From Actinoallomurus sp963850195 (GTDB lineage: Bacteria > Actinomycetota > Actinomycetes > Streptosporangiales > Streptosporangiaceae): a DNA stretch of 64,000 bases. The stretch is from NCBI GenBank assembly GCA_963850195.1, contig CAWKKD010000004.1, positions 1-64,000 of the forward strand. Reading direction: 5' to 3'. The notes beneath the pieces are model-generated. The model was not told where the DNA came from and did no database searches. It saw only the letters and a list, made by a program, of their open reading frames with translations. The position numbers were made by a program, and so were the translations under genes. Positions 9,454 to 17,663 of this stretch are shown here, in pieces (the first letter of the stretch is position 1; every line of letters starts with the position of its first letter).

Positions 9454-9753
9454 AGGAGACGGATTTGGTTATAAATCATCGTGACCACTGTGTTTATTAT
9501 AAAAAGCGGCTTTTTAAAGGATTTGAGGCGCGTTTTAGAAAATCGGGTTTCGAAAACAAGAGGCACTCAAGGAGTGCACCTCAAGTCTGGCTAATACGCT
9601 GTGAAAAAGCACGCAATAGTTTACGAATAAGTGCCTTAATGTATTCGCTTAGTTCAATTGCGTTACTGGTGTGCGGGATGAAAGTCGTCTGGTATTCGCA
9701 CAAGCGAGTTCAGTCTTGTGCTCTCCACTCGTTCCGATAGCTTTACACCGGCT
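9454..9753. other. Intergenic region with a small hairpin
   Basis: No gene is seen between the divergently oriented HTH-receiver gene and the small HTH gene. GCACTC AAG GAGTGC at about 9561-9575 forms a perfect small hairpin. The region is A/T-rich just upstream of the HTH-receiver start and probably holds its promoter, but no clear -35/-10 pair could be assigned. Confidence 0.4.
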
Positions 9754-9945
9754 ATGAGCACGGAAGAAGTTCTCCAAGCGTTGACCCGGTACACCAAGGA
9801 AACCAACGATTCCGAACGCCAGACGGCAACGAAACTGGGCGTCAATTGTATGACGCTGAGCACGTGGCTCCACGGTAAAGAACCTCCGCAGAAGTGTACG
9901 CTAGCTCGCCTGGCGGGTTTCTTAAGACGAGCAGGGTATCTCTGA
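9754..9945 (+). CDS. Small XRE-like helix-turn-helix protein
   Basis: Starting at ATG 9754, the 63-residue product reads MSTEEVLQALTRYTKETNDS, then ERQTATKLGVNCMTLSTWLHG and LARLAGFLRRAGYL. The middle is a clear helix-turn-helix (TATKLGVNCMTLSTWL), and the C-terminal LARLAGFLRRAG is typical of XRE-like regulators that count sites by position. An upstream in-frame start at 9718 would add 12 unconvincing residues. No strong Shine-Dalgarno sequence precedes either start. It may be an autonomous DNA-binding protein of a mobile or regulatory module. Confidence 0.6.
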   Translation: MSTEEVLQALTRYTKETNDSERQTATKLGVNCMTLSTWLHGKEPPQKCTLARLAGFLRRAGYL

Positions 9946-10126
9946 AGCTTCGACGCGGTATTGCGAGCCGTTCTTGAGGACTGGGGATGTCGATTTATCA
10001 TCCTGACAAAATGCTGGAATGGCATCCACTCGCTCCAGTAACAGCGCTTCCGTAGTGGAAGAAGCTCCGATCTGAGGCGAATCCACTGGCCGATGAATTG
10101 ACAATGTAACAGAACATAAAAATTAT

Positions 10127-10546
10127 ATGATAGATATCCCGAATAATAATAACCTCTCAAATGACGTGGTCATTAAGGGCTCGATCAAGTTTGCAAACGA
10201 GTTCACCTTCGATGGAAAGTTGGAAGGTGACATTACATCTGCGGACGGCATTCTGACAGTTGGCGAGAATGCGAATGTTCATGGTGATATAAAGAGTAAG
10301 ATCGTCATTGTGAAAGGAAAAGTGCACGGTAATGTTACCGCCCCAGAGCGCTGCGAACTGCATGCTGGTTCCGAGTTGATTGGGGATCTAAAAGCTCTTC
10401 GTTTTGCACTCGAGGACGGTGCGACCTTCCTAGGTAGATTGGAGGTCACTCCCAACAATCCTGCGATAAAGAATGTGGCTATCGCGCAAAACCGAGAGCC
10501 GAAGAAAATGGCGCTCGCCGCTAAGGAGTCCCTAGCCGCTCGCTAG
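10127..10546 (+). CDS. Bactofilin (polymer-forming cytoskeletal protein)
   Basis: An intact 139-residue protein with the bactofilin beta-helix core: DVVIKGSIKFANEFTFDGKL, EGDITSADGILTVGENANV, HGDIKSKIVIVKGKVHGNV and ELHAGSELIGDLKALRFALED. The regular hydrophobic repeat and the GxI/GxV turns are diagnostic. It starts with a short polar tail and ends with a basic tail of about 30 residues. Bactofilins polymerise without nucleotide and scaffold cell-shape or polar functions. The usual partner, an M23 peptidase, is not adjacent here. Confidence 0.9.
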   Translation: MIDIPNNNNLSNDVVIKGSIKFANEFTFDGKLEGDITSADGILTVGENANVHGDIKSKIVIVKGKVHGNVTAPERCELHAGSELIGDLKALRFALEDGATFLGRLEVTPNNPAIKNVAIAQNREPKKMALAAKESLAAR

Positions 10547-10807
10547 AGGCAAAGTCGGAATGGGAGAACACCAGAAGGTCGGGGGTTGGGATCTTCTCGA
10601 TTGATGGTTAGGCGGCTCGCAGCAAAAATGTGACCTTTCCAGACAGGTTCTGTAATCTATCAGACATATCGTTATGTCGGTAGGCTTTCACTTGCTTTGA
10701 GAGCGATAAAGACGAAATCTATCGCTCGTTCGTTTTATTAATAGCGCGGAGGATCGTCAGTCGGGACTTGCCCGGGTGAATGGTCAACGCGCTCACCGCA
10801 CCTCGAA

Positions 10808-11026
10808 TTGCCAATGGAGCGTCCGATTGAAACCGAAGGAAAGATTGTCGCCGTGCTGCCCGGAACCATGTTTCGGGTCGCGCTTGCTAATGAACGTCTC
10901 GTACTTGCCCACATCTCGGGAAAGATGAGGAAGCGGTTCATCCGCCTTACCACGGGCGATCTCGTCAAACTTGAGATATCGCCCTACGATCTCAATAAGG
11001 CACGCATCGTGTACCGGCTTCGTTAG
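10808..11026 (+). CDS. infA: Translation initiation factor IF-1
   Basis: A 72-residue S1/OB-fold protein matching IF-1 along its length: IETEGKIVAVLPGTMFRVAL, then ERLVLAHISGKMRKRFIRLT and GDLVKLEISPYDLNKARIVY. IF-1 binds the A site of the 30S subunit during initiation. The first in-frame start is TTG at 10808; ATG at 10814 (giving MERPIE) is equally plausible. It stands alone rather than in a ribosomal protein operon, as for second infA copies in some phyla. Confidence 0.88.
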   Translation: MPMERPIETEGKIVAVLPGTMFRVALANERLVLAHISGKMRKRFIRLTTGDLVKLEISPYDLNKARIVYRLR

Positions 11027-11143
11027 CAACATTGTGGATTGGCGAAGTTTCTCGCAACAGCGGTTTATTGCGCGATTTTGCCCGGCTGTTTCGTCGACTG
11101 GTCGGTGACCAGCGCTACGTCTTTAGTCCGGATTAAGTTGGAA

Positions 11144-11425
11144 TTAGCGACGCGATCCAGGAGAAGGGCGCCCGCCACGATCATCTTTTGGGCGAGCCTC
11201 ATTAACCGTGAGTTTGCGGCCCCCCTTATCCTTTCCATGGAGACCCTTGATTGCCGCGTTACCTTCCGAGACATTGCCCATCGTAACGAACCCGAAGCCG
11301 CGCGACTGGCCGGTTTCGCGATCCATAATCAGTTTGACTTCAGAAACAGTGCCGAACGGCTCAAAGAGTTCCCTCAGTGTGCGTTCTGTTATGTCAAAGG
11401 AAAGATTTCCGACGTAAAGCTTCAT
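11144..11425 (-). CDS. RNA-binding protein with one RRM domain
   Basis: An intact 93-residue protein with a single RNA recognition motif. RNP2 is in MKLYVGNLSF at the N-terminus, RNP1 is RGFGFVTM at residues about 42-49, and between them is ITERTLRELFEPFGTVSEV. The tail is basic and glycine/arginine-rich (KDDRGGRPSPGSRR), as in cold-inducible bacterial RRM proteins. It is transcribed away from infA. It probably acts as an RNA chaperone; its targets cannot be inferred. Confidence 0.9.
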   Translation of the reverse strand: MKLYVGNLSFDITERTLRELFEPFGTVSEVKLIMDRETGQSRGFGFVTMGNVSEGNAAIKGLHGKDKGGRKLTVNEARPKDDRGGRPSPGSRR

Positions 11426-12012
11426 GGTGATAAGTGATTTAAACCGATTGTCAGCTACAGAGCCGTTTCCGAGTATCGGATTTCAAATCATCAATGAGGT
11501 TTCCCTGACGGACGATTCACCGTGCCACTGAACCAGAACAAACGAATTTCTCATCGTTGGTCTTGGGATGTCAGCACCATTTTTGGAAAATCATACGCCT
11601 GTGCACGCCCCTTCGATGATGGTGTGCTCGCGGCCCTATTCTCAACCAACTGCAGCTGCCCGTTTAGTTGCCAAGCGGCCAGGACTGGTCTCCGGCAAGC
11701 AGGAACTGGGAAATAACGGCGAATTCTGTGATTGGACCATTGCCGCTCGGACGATAGAACACAAAACATACACTTAACAAACTTTGCACCAGAACCCGCT
11801 CCCAAGGTAATCCACGATTTAGATGCAGTAGTCGTTGTACTTTATCGTGGACTAGGTTCACCCTTCAACGCCCTAAAGGTGCGGCCGCACAAAAAGCTGA
11901 GTCCTCCGCGCCACTCACCAGTTCACCATCGAAAACACGTTACCCCTTTGGAAAAGATTAGGATTGCATCCTGTAGTCTTTCAAAGTCAGTATTCAGTTT
12001 CCTTTTATTACG
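11426..12012. other. 587 bases without an intact gene
   Basis: The first part probably holds the promoter of the RRM gene, transcribed to the left. The only recognisable content further right is a solitary end of the type B insertion sequence at 11759-11797. Several short open frames exist on both strands but none reads like a known protein. Confidence 0.4.
11759..11797 (-). mobile_element. Solitary terminal end of the type B IS6 element
   Basis: Read on the minus strand from 11797, the sequence begins GGGTTCTGGTGCAAAGTTTG and continues almost identically to the left end of the element at 3416 for about 35 bases (TTAAGTGTATGTTT). Homology then stops. No transposase is attached, so it is a deletion remnant or a one-sided recombination scar. 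Confidence 0.65.
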
Positions 12013-12299
12013 AATGTTCGGGCCGGCAGCGAAGCCCTTGGGAAAAAGGCAGCCGTTGAGGTCATTGAGACGCTTCGCAGCGCAGCTGCGCCGAGCTTCA
12101 CCGTTGCCGAAGAAAGAGCCATGTTTGATTTCCGTGAGCAGCTTCATCGCGCGTACACCGTCGAAGAAGAGACGTTCCGTCAACTTATTGCAACGCTCGG
12201 CAACAAAGCCGCAGTCGAGGTGACCGCCCTCTGCGGTTCTACACGATGGTCGCGATGACACTAAATGCTTTTGGCATCGGCACTCAGGCCGACGCCTAA
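12013..12299 (+). pseudogene. Carboxymuconolactone decarboxylase-like C-terminus, frameshifted
   Basis: One frame reads GKKAAVEVIETLRSAAAPSF, EERAMFDFREQLHRAYTVEE and TFRQLIATLGNKAAVEVTAL. After a single-base shift near 12238 the next frame gives FYTMVAMTLNAFGIGTQADA and a stop at 12297-12299. The motif GFYTMVAMTLN is characteristic of the C-terminus of many carboxymuconolactone-decarboxylase/AhpD-family proteins. The N-terminal half is missing. The gene ends 28 bases before wrbA and may once have shared its operon. Confidence 0.65.
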
Positions 12300-12327
12300 A
12301 CCACCAGAAACAACACCCAAACGCGAA

Positions 12328-12942
12328 ATGAAAATCCTTATCGTTTACTACTCTCTCTACGGACACGTTTTTAAACTGGCGGAGGCTGTCAAAGAAGGCG
12401 CTGAATCGGTCAAAGGAGCCGAAGTGCTCTTCCGTCGCGTGGAAGAGTTCGACATCGTGCTCAAGAAAACCGCTGACGACAAATATCTGAGTCAAGTACG
12501 CGAGCAGCAGAAGGACATCCCGGTTTGCACGCTCGACGACCTGCGCGCAGCTGACGGCGTGATCATTGGCTCACCGACCCGCTACGGCAACATGACTGCG
12601 CAGATGAAGCAGCTCATCGATTCGACCGCAAGCCTCTGGCTCAAAGGCGAGATGGAGGGTAAACCAGCGGGTGTGTTTACTTGTACCGCCTCCACTCATG
12701 GCGGTCAGGAAACCACGCTTGTTACGATGATGATTCCGCTGCTGCACCTCGGCATGTTGATTGTTGGAGTGCCCTACTCAGTAGAAGGGATGCTCCACAC
12801 GGAAGCGCGTGGAGGCACACCGTATGGCGCCACGACCATTGCCGGAGGACAGGGCGAGTTGCAGCCAAGACCGGAGGACCTCGCCATTGCTCGGGCATTG
12901 GGCCGGCGAGTGGCCGAGATCACAGCAAGAGTACGCGGCTGA
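12328..12942 (+). CDS. wrbA: NAD(P)H:quinone oxidoreductase, WrbA flavodoxin-like
   Basis: A 204-residue flavoprotein starting at ATG 12328; the open frame extends upstream, but the family begins MKILIVYYSLYGH. The FMN phosphate loop is in YYSLYGHVFKLAEAV, the second FMN-binding region in IIGSPTRYGNMTAQMKQLID and the third in TCTASTHGGQETTL. WrbA enzymes form tetramers and carry out two-electron reduction of quinones, limiting redox cycling. The next intact gene is a hydroquinone-conjugate reductase, which suggests a quinone detoxification theme. Confidence 0.92.
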   Translation: MKILIVYYSLYGHVFKLAEAVKEGAESVKGAEVLFRRVEEFDIVLKKTADDKYLSQVREQQKDIPVCTLDDLRAADGVIIGSPTRYGNMTAQMKQLIDSTASLWLKGEMEGKPAGVFTCTASTHGGQETTLVTMMIPLLHLGMLIVGVPYSVEGMLHTEARGGTPYGATTIAGGQGELQPRPEDLAIARALGRRVAEITARVRG

Positions 12943-13293
12943 TCAGCTCGCAAGTGGAACCAGCGGTCGTTTGCAAGGCGGGCGGGTAATGTATCGTGAG
13001 CGATGTTGAACTTGAATGTTTGTTTTTCACGCCGATGAGAGAACCGATTACGTCAAGATCACAGCCTAATGCGCTCGGAACGCGAAGCGGCATTTAAGGC
13101 GGTGCTGCATGACCACGCGCGCTCGCTTGAGACTCCCAACCAGCTGGGGTGTGCATGTGCTGCGCCTCGGGCTGGACACCGGCTCGGGCGAGAATGGCGC
13201 CCTGCGCCAGTTCGCCAGGCTCAAGATACGCTTTATCCCATTGACTCTCTAGCTGAGGTGTTAAGGGTAGAAACAACCTAACTAAACTTCGTC
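12943..13293. other. Intergenic region, nothing recognised
   Basis: No convincing gene or RNA structure was seen in these 351 bases between wrbA and the glutathionyl-hydroquinone reductase gene. A 70-codon open frame at 13069-13281 does not read like protein and was not accepted. Confidence 0.4.
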
Positions 13294-14235
13294 ATGCCAG
13301 CAAAGCCACAGTTCCCGGACGAGCAATCAGAGGAAGGTGAATTCCAGCGACAGGAAGATGCATTCCGCGAATGGATCTCAGCCGATGGTTCAACTCCTTA
13401 CCCGGCCGCTCCCGATCGTTACCACCTTTACATCTCCTTAGCCTGTCCGTGGGCAAGCCGCACGCTGATTGTACGCGGCTTAAAAGGGCTTGAGCAGACA
13501 ATCGGTGTGACCGTAGTTGATCCTATTCGGGATGAACGCGGTTGGGCTTTTCGCAACGGCCCAGGCTATAGCACTGACCCGGTTAACGGGTTCGCGTTCT
13601 TGAGCGAGGCTTATGTGGCCACCGATCCGGGTTTTGACGGTCGCGTCACGGTTCCTGTGCTGTGGGACAAGGAAACCCGCAGGATCGTCAACAACTCCGA
13701 AGACGACATTTGCCGGATGTTCAATGATGCCTTCGCGGCGTTGGGCAGGCGCGAGGTCGACCTCTTTCCCAAGGACATTGAAGCCGAGCACACGGAGCTC
13801 GCCACCTTCCTTTACGAGAAGGTGAACAACGGCGTCTACAATGCGGGTTTTGCCACCGGCCAGCGAACTTACGAAAGAGCCTGCCGCGCCCTTTTTGCCG
13901 CGCTCAACGAATTAGAGGCCCGCCTCTCCACTCACCGCTATCTCTTCGGGCATCGGATCGTGGAGGCGGACTGGCGCCTGTTCTGCACGCTCATTCGCTT
14001 CGATGCGGTCTATCACGGCCACTTCAAATGTAACGTCCAGCGCATCCTCGATTATCCGAACCTGCAAGGCTATCTCCTGGACCTCTACCAACACCCGGGT
14101 ATCGCCGAGACCGTCAATTTCGATCACATCAAGCGCCACTACTACTTTACTCACGATGACATCAACCCGACGCGCATTGTTCCCATAGGCCCTGCACTCG
14201 ACTTCACCCGCCCACATGGCCGCGAGGGACGGTAA
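13294..14235 (+). CDS. yqjG: Glutathionyl-hydroquinone reductase (Xi-class glutathione transferase)
   Basis: A 313-residue protein of the YqjG/PcpF/ECM4 family. The thioredoxin-like N-terminal domain has the catalytic Cys in LYISLACPWASR, preceded by the family's start EFQRQEDAFREWIS. Then come GVTVVDPIRDERGW, the typical VPVLWDKETRRIVNNSEDDI, and the all-helical C-terminal domain with HRYLFGHRIVEADWRLFCTL and a closing HYYFTHDDINPTRIVPIGP. These enzymes reduce glutathionyl-hydroquinones with GSH. Length and motifs are complete, so the gene should be functional. Confidence 0.9.
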   Translation: MPAKPQFPDEQSEEGEFQRQEDAFREWISADGSTPYPAAPDRYHLYISLACPWASRTLIVRGLKGLEQTIGVTVVDPIRDERGWAFRNGPGYSTDPVNGFAFLSEAYVATDPGFDGRVTVPVLWDKETRRIVNNSEDDICRMFNDAFAALGRREVDLFPKDIEAEHTELATFLYEKVNNGVYNAGFATGQRTYERACRALFAALNELEARLSTHRYLFGHRIVEADWRLFCTLIRFDAVYHGHFKCNVQRILDYPNLQGYLLDLYQHPGIAETVNFDHIKRHYYFTHDDINPTRIVPIGPALDFTRPHGREGR

Positions 14236-14368
14236 TTTTCGAGCTTGATGTAAAATGACAAACGCGCACTCTCCTTGCCAACAGGCACGCCGAAGCCGCC
14301 GCCGTCGTCGCCGACATGGTCAATCGAATGCGGGCGGCGTGGGCTCAACGCGACGCGGTGTGCGTAGT

Positions 14369-14559
14369 TGGCGTGCTTGGCGCACAATTGCCGGTTACGA
14401 GGCGATTCATATGATCCGCAAAGGCCAAGCGTGCTGGAGTGCGGCAGGTGGGAAGGTCGGTCTGCTCCATCGCTTTATTATTGGTATGTTGGAATGGAAG
14501 CCTAATTCATACTATTATCGCAGCCACCTCCCGTTCGATTCCAAAGTTGCAACACTACC
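14369..14559 (+). mobile_element. Right-end remnant of the type A IS6 element
   Basis: The segment encodes the last part of the type A transposase (WRAWRTIAGYEAIHMIRKGQ, then GLLHRFIIGML) and ends with the terminal repeat TTCCAAAGTTGCAACACTACC, finishing at 14559. It matches 8650-8850 of the full element with scattered changes. The left three quarters are missing, so it is immobile. Confidence 0.75.
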
Positions 14560-14667
14560 GTCCCGACCGCGTAACGCGCGTCTCCGGCGACGCCTCAGAT
14601 GTATTCCCGCCCGACGATTGAGATCTCTTTCGTTCGCTCGTTTCGTGGCAGCGTCTATACTGGTCGC

Positions 14668-14952
14668 ATGCCTGCACAACCACCCGTTCGCGTGATGAAA
14701 AAGGAGCCGGACGTTTACGAAGTCGAAGTAGCCGCCGCGCGGCCTACGCTCCATTGCGTCACCGCCGAGGCAGGCGATATCGAGTGCCTCACCGGCGGCA
14801 AAGCAAATGCAGAGCGCCTGATCGAAGAGAGCTTCCGCTTCTTGCTCGAACGCGAGTCGAACACTTCGATCCTCCGCTCGTTCCGCATCACCGACATCAG
14901 CCGCTATTTTCCCGAATACGAACGCGAGATTCGCCGCCGTCTCGCCAGATGA
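14668..14952 (+). CDS. Conserved small protein of unknown function
   Basis: A 94-residue product starting at ATG 14668 (MPAQPPVRVMKKEPDVYEVE). The second half contains ANAERLIEESFRFLLERESN and SILRSFRITDISRYFPEYER. It resembles, from memory, a widespread small uncharacterised family ending in the pattern ESFRFLLERE-SIL-F-ISRYFPEYE. No membrane segment, signal peptide or catalytic motif is visible. A longer start at 14599 adds residues with no family resemblance. Confidence 0.65.
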   Translation: MPAQPPVRVMKKEPDVYEVEVAAARPTLHCVTAEAGDIECLTGGKANAERLIEESFRFLLERESNTSILRSFRITDISRYFPEYEREIRRRLAR

Positions 14953-15084
14953 GCATCAACTCAGCCCCGTAGACGACAAAACTCTACGATTGGACGAAGG
15001 ACGAGATAACTGTGAGCGAGGTGGAGCGAATCCGGCTGTTGACGTTCAGTCAAATTTTCGAAAATACAATGGCTACCGTCCACC

Positions 15085-15283
15085 TTGGGTGGTTGTGAGC
15101 CAGGACAAAGGCGTAGGCGTTGGCGGCGACGGCAGAGCAGAGCAACGGGGATGAACGAGAGAGTCTGTAAGAGTGCCGAGGCTGACGAGGTTCCAGCCGA
15201 TGACAGAGTGCCGGCGATTAAGCAGGATGCTGGTGGCACATTCCTGATCCGGGCTGAACCACGCGGCGGTTGCGACGGCTGCA
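15085..15283 (-). pseudogene. RadC/JAB-domain protein fragment, frameshifted
   Basis: On the minus strand one frame reads SPDQECATSILLNRRHSVIG and then WNLVSLGTLTDSLVHPR. After a frameshift a second reads VAANAYAFVLAHNHP. In RadC family proteins LNxxHxVIG....VSxGTLxxSLVHPREVF is followed by AxxxxAxxxxLxHNHPSGD, the JAB metal site. Both pieces fall in the expected order and spacing. The text is lost right after HNHP, so the gene is truncated. RadC-like proteins often occur in mobile elements. Confidence 0.6.
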
Positions 15284-15590
15284 AATAACTACTTGAAAAA
15301 GCAAAGCATGATATTTCAGAGCCGACCTAAAGCCGCATGGTTACGTCGTGAAGCGGCGGGCGAAGTGACCGAGCACCACCACGCTCTCCGAATCAGAGAC
15401 CAACCCTCGGCTCTACGCGGGCGGAGTTCGGAGAGCATTTCGGGGCGTGCGTTGTGCGTCCGCACACTGTCGGAAAATGGGAAGGCCGCAATCCGCAACG
15501 AAATGCTATAACATTGGATTACCATGTTCCGTCATTGGCCAACATGTTTCGCGGAAGACAACGGGGCGATGGCGGGAGTATGGTCCTCCA

Positions 15591-16076
15591 ATGAATTCGT
15601 CCATGACCGAACTCGACAAAGACGAGCAATTCTACCGCGATACGGAGAGCATTGCCTTTCCGAGGCTCGATGACCGGCAACTCGCCATGCTGGAGCCCCT
15701 TGGCACGCGGCGCATCGTGCGGCGCGGCGAACTGGTATACAAAGCAGGCCAGCGTGATCTCGGCTTGACGATGGTCCTGCGCGGCGAGCTGGAAGTCTTC
15801 GAGTCGCGTGACGGGCAAGAGCAAATCCTCGCGACGCTAGGCCCGCGCGGTTTCATCGGGGACGTTGCGATGCTTATGGGCACCGCGGCGCTGGCCAATG
15901 CGCGAGGCAAAGCGGATGAGAGCGAAATTCTGGAAGTGCTCGCAGACAGGCTTCGCCAGGCGCTCGCGGAGCTGCCCGGCGTCAGCGAGCCGATCGTGCG
16001 CGCGTTCATCATGCGTCGGCAGCGGCTGAAGCGCGACCGCGAGTTTGCCGGGCTGCGCATTCTCGCGCAGGACGGT
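15591..16076 (+). CDS. Cyclic-nucleotide-binding domain protein, truncated at the sequence join
   Basis: From ATG 15591 (or 15603) the frame codes a Crp-like cNMP-binding domain: DEQFYRDTESIAFPRLDDRQ, IVRRGELVYKAGQRDLGLTM, GELEVFESRDGQEQILATLG and GDVAMLMGTAALANARG. Next is RAFIMRRQRLKRDREFAGLR, the linker that in relatives leads into a thioredoxin-reductase-like FAD domain. That domain is absent. After GLRILAQDGSR the frame continues into unrelated GC-rich sequence and stops only at 16313. The protein is therefore cut at about residue 160 of an expected 550. Confidence 0.7.
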
Positions 16077-16313
16077 TCGCGAGTGACCCAGCTCGTCGAG
16101 CCCCGCGACCTGATCGGCGTGACCCGCGTCGCGCCGCTGCGCCTCGACCGGTACGGCGTCGTCCTGCGGCTCCAGCGCGCCTGCGGCCACCGCGACGTAC
16201 GGCTGGTCTTCCCCGAGACGCTGTCCAGCCCCGTCCAGGCCGTCGTACAGGTCCAGACGCCGCTCGCCCACGCGCGTACCTGCCGGCGGCGCCGGCGCCG
16301 GTCACGTACCTGA
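16077..16313 (+). CDS. C-terminal part of a DUF2470 protein, 5' end missing at the join
   Basis: The right-hand part of the same frame reads VTQLVEPRDLIGVTRVAPLR and then LDRYGVVLRLQRACGHRDVR and LVFPETLSSPVQAVVQVQTP. This pattern (LDRYGxxL..., RDVRLxFPxxLxSPxxA) resembles the C-terminus of DUF2470 (heme-utilisation-type) proteins in actinomycetes. The start codon and N-terminus lie on the other side of the join and are lost. It is convergent with the MFS gene and their 3' ends overlap by 12 bases. Confidence 0.5.
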   Translation, partial: SRVTQLVEPRDLIGVTRVAPLRLDRYGVVLRLQRACGHRDVRLVFPETLSSPVQAVVQVQTPLAHARTCRRRRRRSRT

Positions 16314-17663
16314 CCGGCGCGGGCGGCCGTCCAACCGCGAGGCCACGGCGCCGAGCAGCACGCACACCACCGCCATCGTCGTCCAGATCACGTCGTAACC
16401 GGCCGGGCCGCCGGCCAGTACGACGGCCACCCCCGAGACGCCGATGACGGCGCCAAACGCCCGTGAGGTGACCGACATGGCCGTACCGGTCGCGAGCCGG
16501 TCCGCGGGCATGTCCGCGACCGCCGCGGCGCTCAGCGACGTGATCAGCGCCGCGATCCCGGCGCTGGCCAGCAGCACCGCGGGCAGGACGACGACCAGGT
16601 ACGCCGGGTGTCCCGAGCCGGCCGCGAGCGTGACCTCGGCGGCGGCGAGCAACACGACCCCGGCGAGTGCCACCGTCCGGATCCCGAGCCGTCCCGACAG
16701 CCGCCCGGCGACCGGCGCCAGGATCGCCTGTGCGATCGGCCCGGGGGTGAGCGCTAGGCCGGCGCGCGCCTCGCTGAACCCGCGGACACTCGTGAGGAAC
16801 AGGACGTTGGTCACCGTCCAGGTGAACATGACGAGCCCGAACAGGAACATCGCCGTGTTGGCGCGCGCGGTGCCGCCGATCCGCAGGATGCGCAGGTCGA
16901 CGGCCGGCGCGGGGTGGCGCAGTGACCGCCGCGTGAAGAGCACCGCGAAGACCACCCCGGCCGCCAGTACGAGCGTGGTGCGCGCGCTCAGCGGGCCCCA
17001 CTCCCGCAGCTGCGCGATGGCCAGCGCGGGCATCGCGATCGCGGCGAGGAGCAGGCCCGCGCCCGCCAGGTCGGGGACGCGCCGTCCCTGCACGCCGTCC
17101 GGCTTGTCGGGCGGCAGCGCGCGCCACGCGCCGGCGAGCGCGACCAGGCCCAGCGGCAGGTGCAGCAGGAAGATCGTGCGCCATCCCCAGGTGGAGACCA
17201 GAACCCCGCCCACCGACGGGCCCAGCGCGGACGCGGAGGACTGCGTCGCGCTCCACAGGCCGATGGCGGTGCCCCGGCGTTCGACCGGATACCGGGGAAT
17301 GATCAGCGCGAGCGCCAGCGGCGTCAGGATCCCGCCGCCCAGGCCCTGCACAGTCCGCGCCGCGATCAGGGTTCCCGCCGTCGGGGCGAACGCGCACAGC
17401 GTGCCGCTCACCACGAAGACCACGAGTCCGGTCAGGTACGTCCGGCGGGCGCCGAACCGGTCGGCCAGGCCGCCCGCCGGCAGTAACGCCGCCGTGAAGG
17501 CGGTCGTGTAGCCGGTCATCACCCACGAAAGACCGGTCAGGTCGCTGCCGGGAAAGTCGCGGAGCATGTCGGGAAAGGCGACGTTGACGAGGAACGCGTC
17601 GATCGCGCCGAGGAAGACCCCCGCGCACAGGACCGCGACGACGAACGGCCGCCGCTCCGTCAC
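16302..17663 (-). CDS. MFS drug/metabolite exporter, DHA2-type
   Basis: A 453-residue transporter with about 14 hydrophobic segments. The start is GTG 17663 (VTERRPFVVAVLCAGVFLGA), overlapping the ligase stop by four bases (GTGA). Motifs fit the DHA2 drug:H+ antiporter family: GAIDAFLVNVAFP in helix 1, LSWVMTGYTTAF, GGLADRFGARRTY in loop 2-3 and LGPSVGGVLVSTWGWRTIF (motif C region). Long antisense frames here are GC artefacts. Translational coupling to an acyl-CoA ligase suggests it exports, or protects from, a product or substrate of that enzyme. Confidence 0.85.
   Translation of the reverse strand: MTERRPFVVAVLCAGVFLGAIDAFLVNVAFPDMLRDFPGSDLTGLSWVMTGYTTAFTAALLPAGGLADRFGARRTYLTGLVVFVVSGTLCAFAPTAGTLIAARTVQGLGGGILTPLALALIIPRYPVERRGTAIGLWSATQSSASALGPSVGGVLVSTWGWRTIFLLHLPLGLVALAGAWRALPPDKPDGVQGRRVPDLAGAGLLLAAIAMPALAIAQLREWGPLSARTTLVLAAGVVFAVLFTRRSLRHPAPAVDLRILRIGGTARANTAMFLFGLVMFTWTVTNVLFLTSVRGFSEARAGLALTPGPIAQAILAPVAGRLSGRLGIRTVALAGVVLLAAAEVTLAAGSGHPAYLVVVLPAVLLASAGIAALITSLSAAAVADMPADRLATGTAMSVTSRAFGAVIGVSGVAVVLAGGPAGYDVIWTTMAVVCVLLGAVASRLDGRPRRSGT

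Noticed and set aside
13069..13281. A 70-codon open frame between wrbA and the hydroquinone reductase
   Set aside because: The translation does not resemble protein of this region and no ribosome site precedes it.
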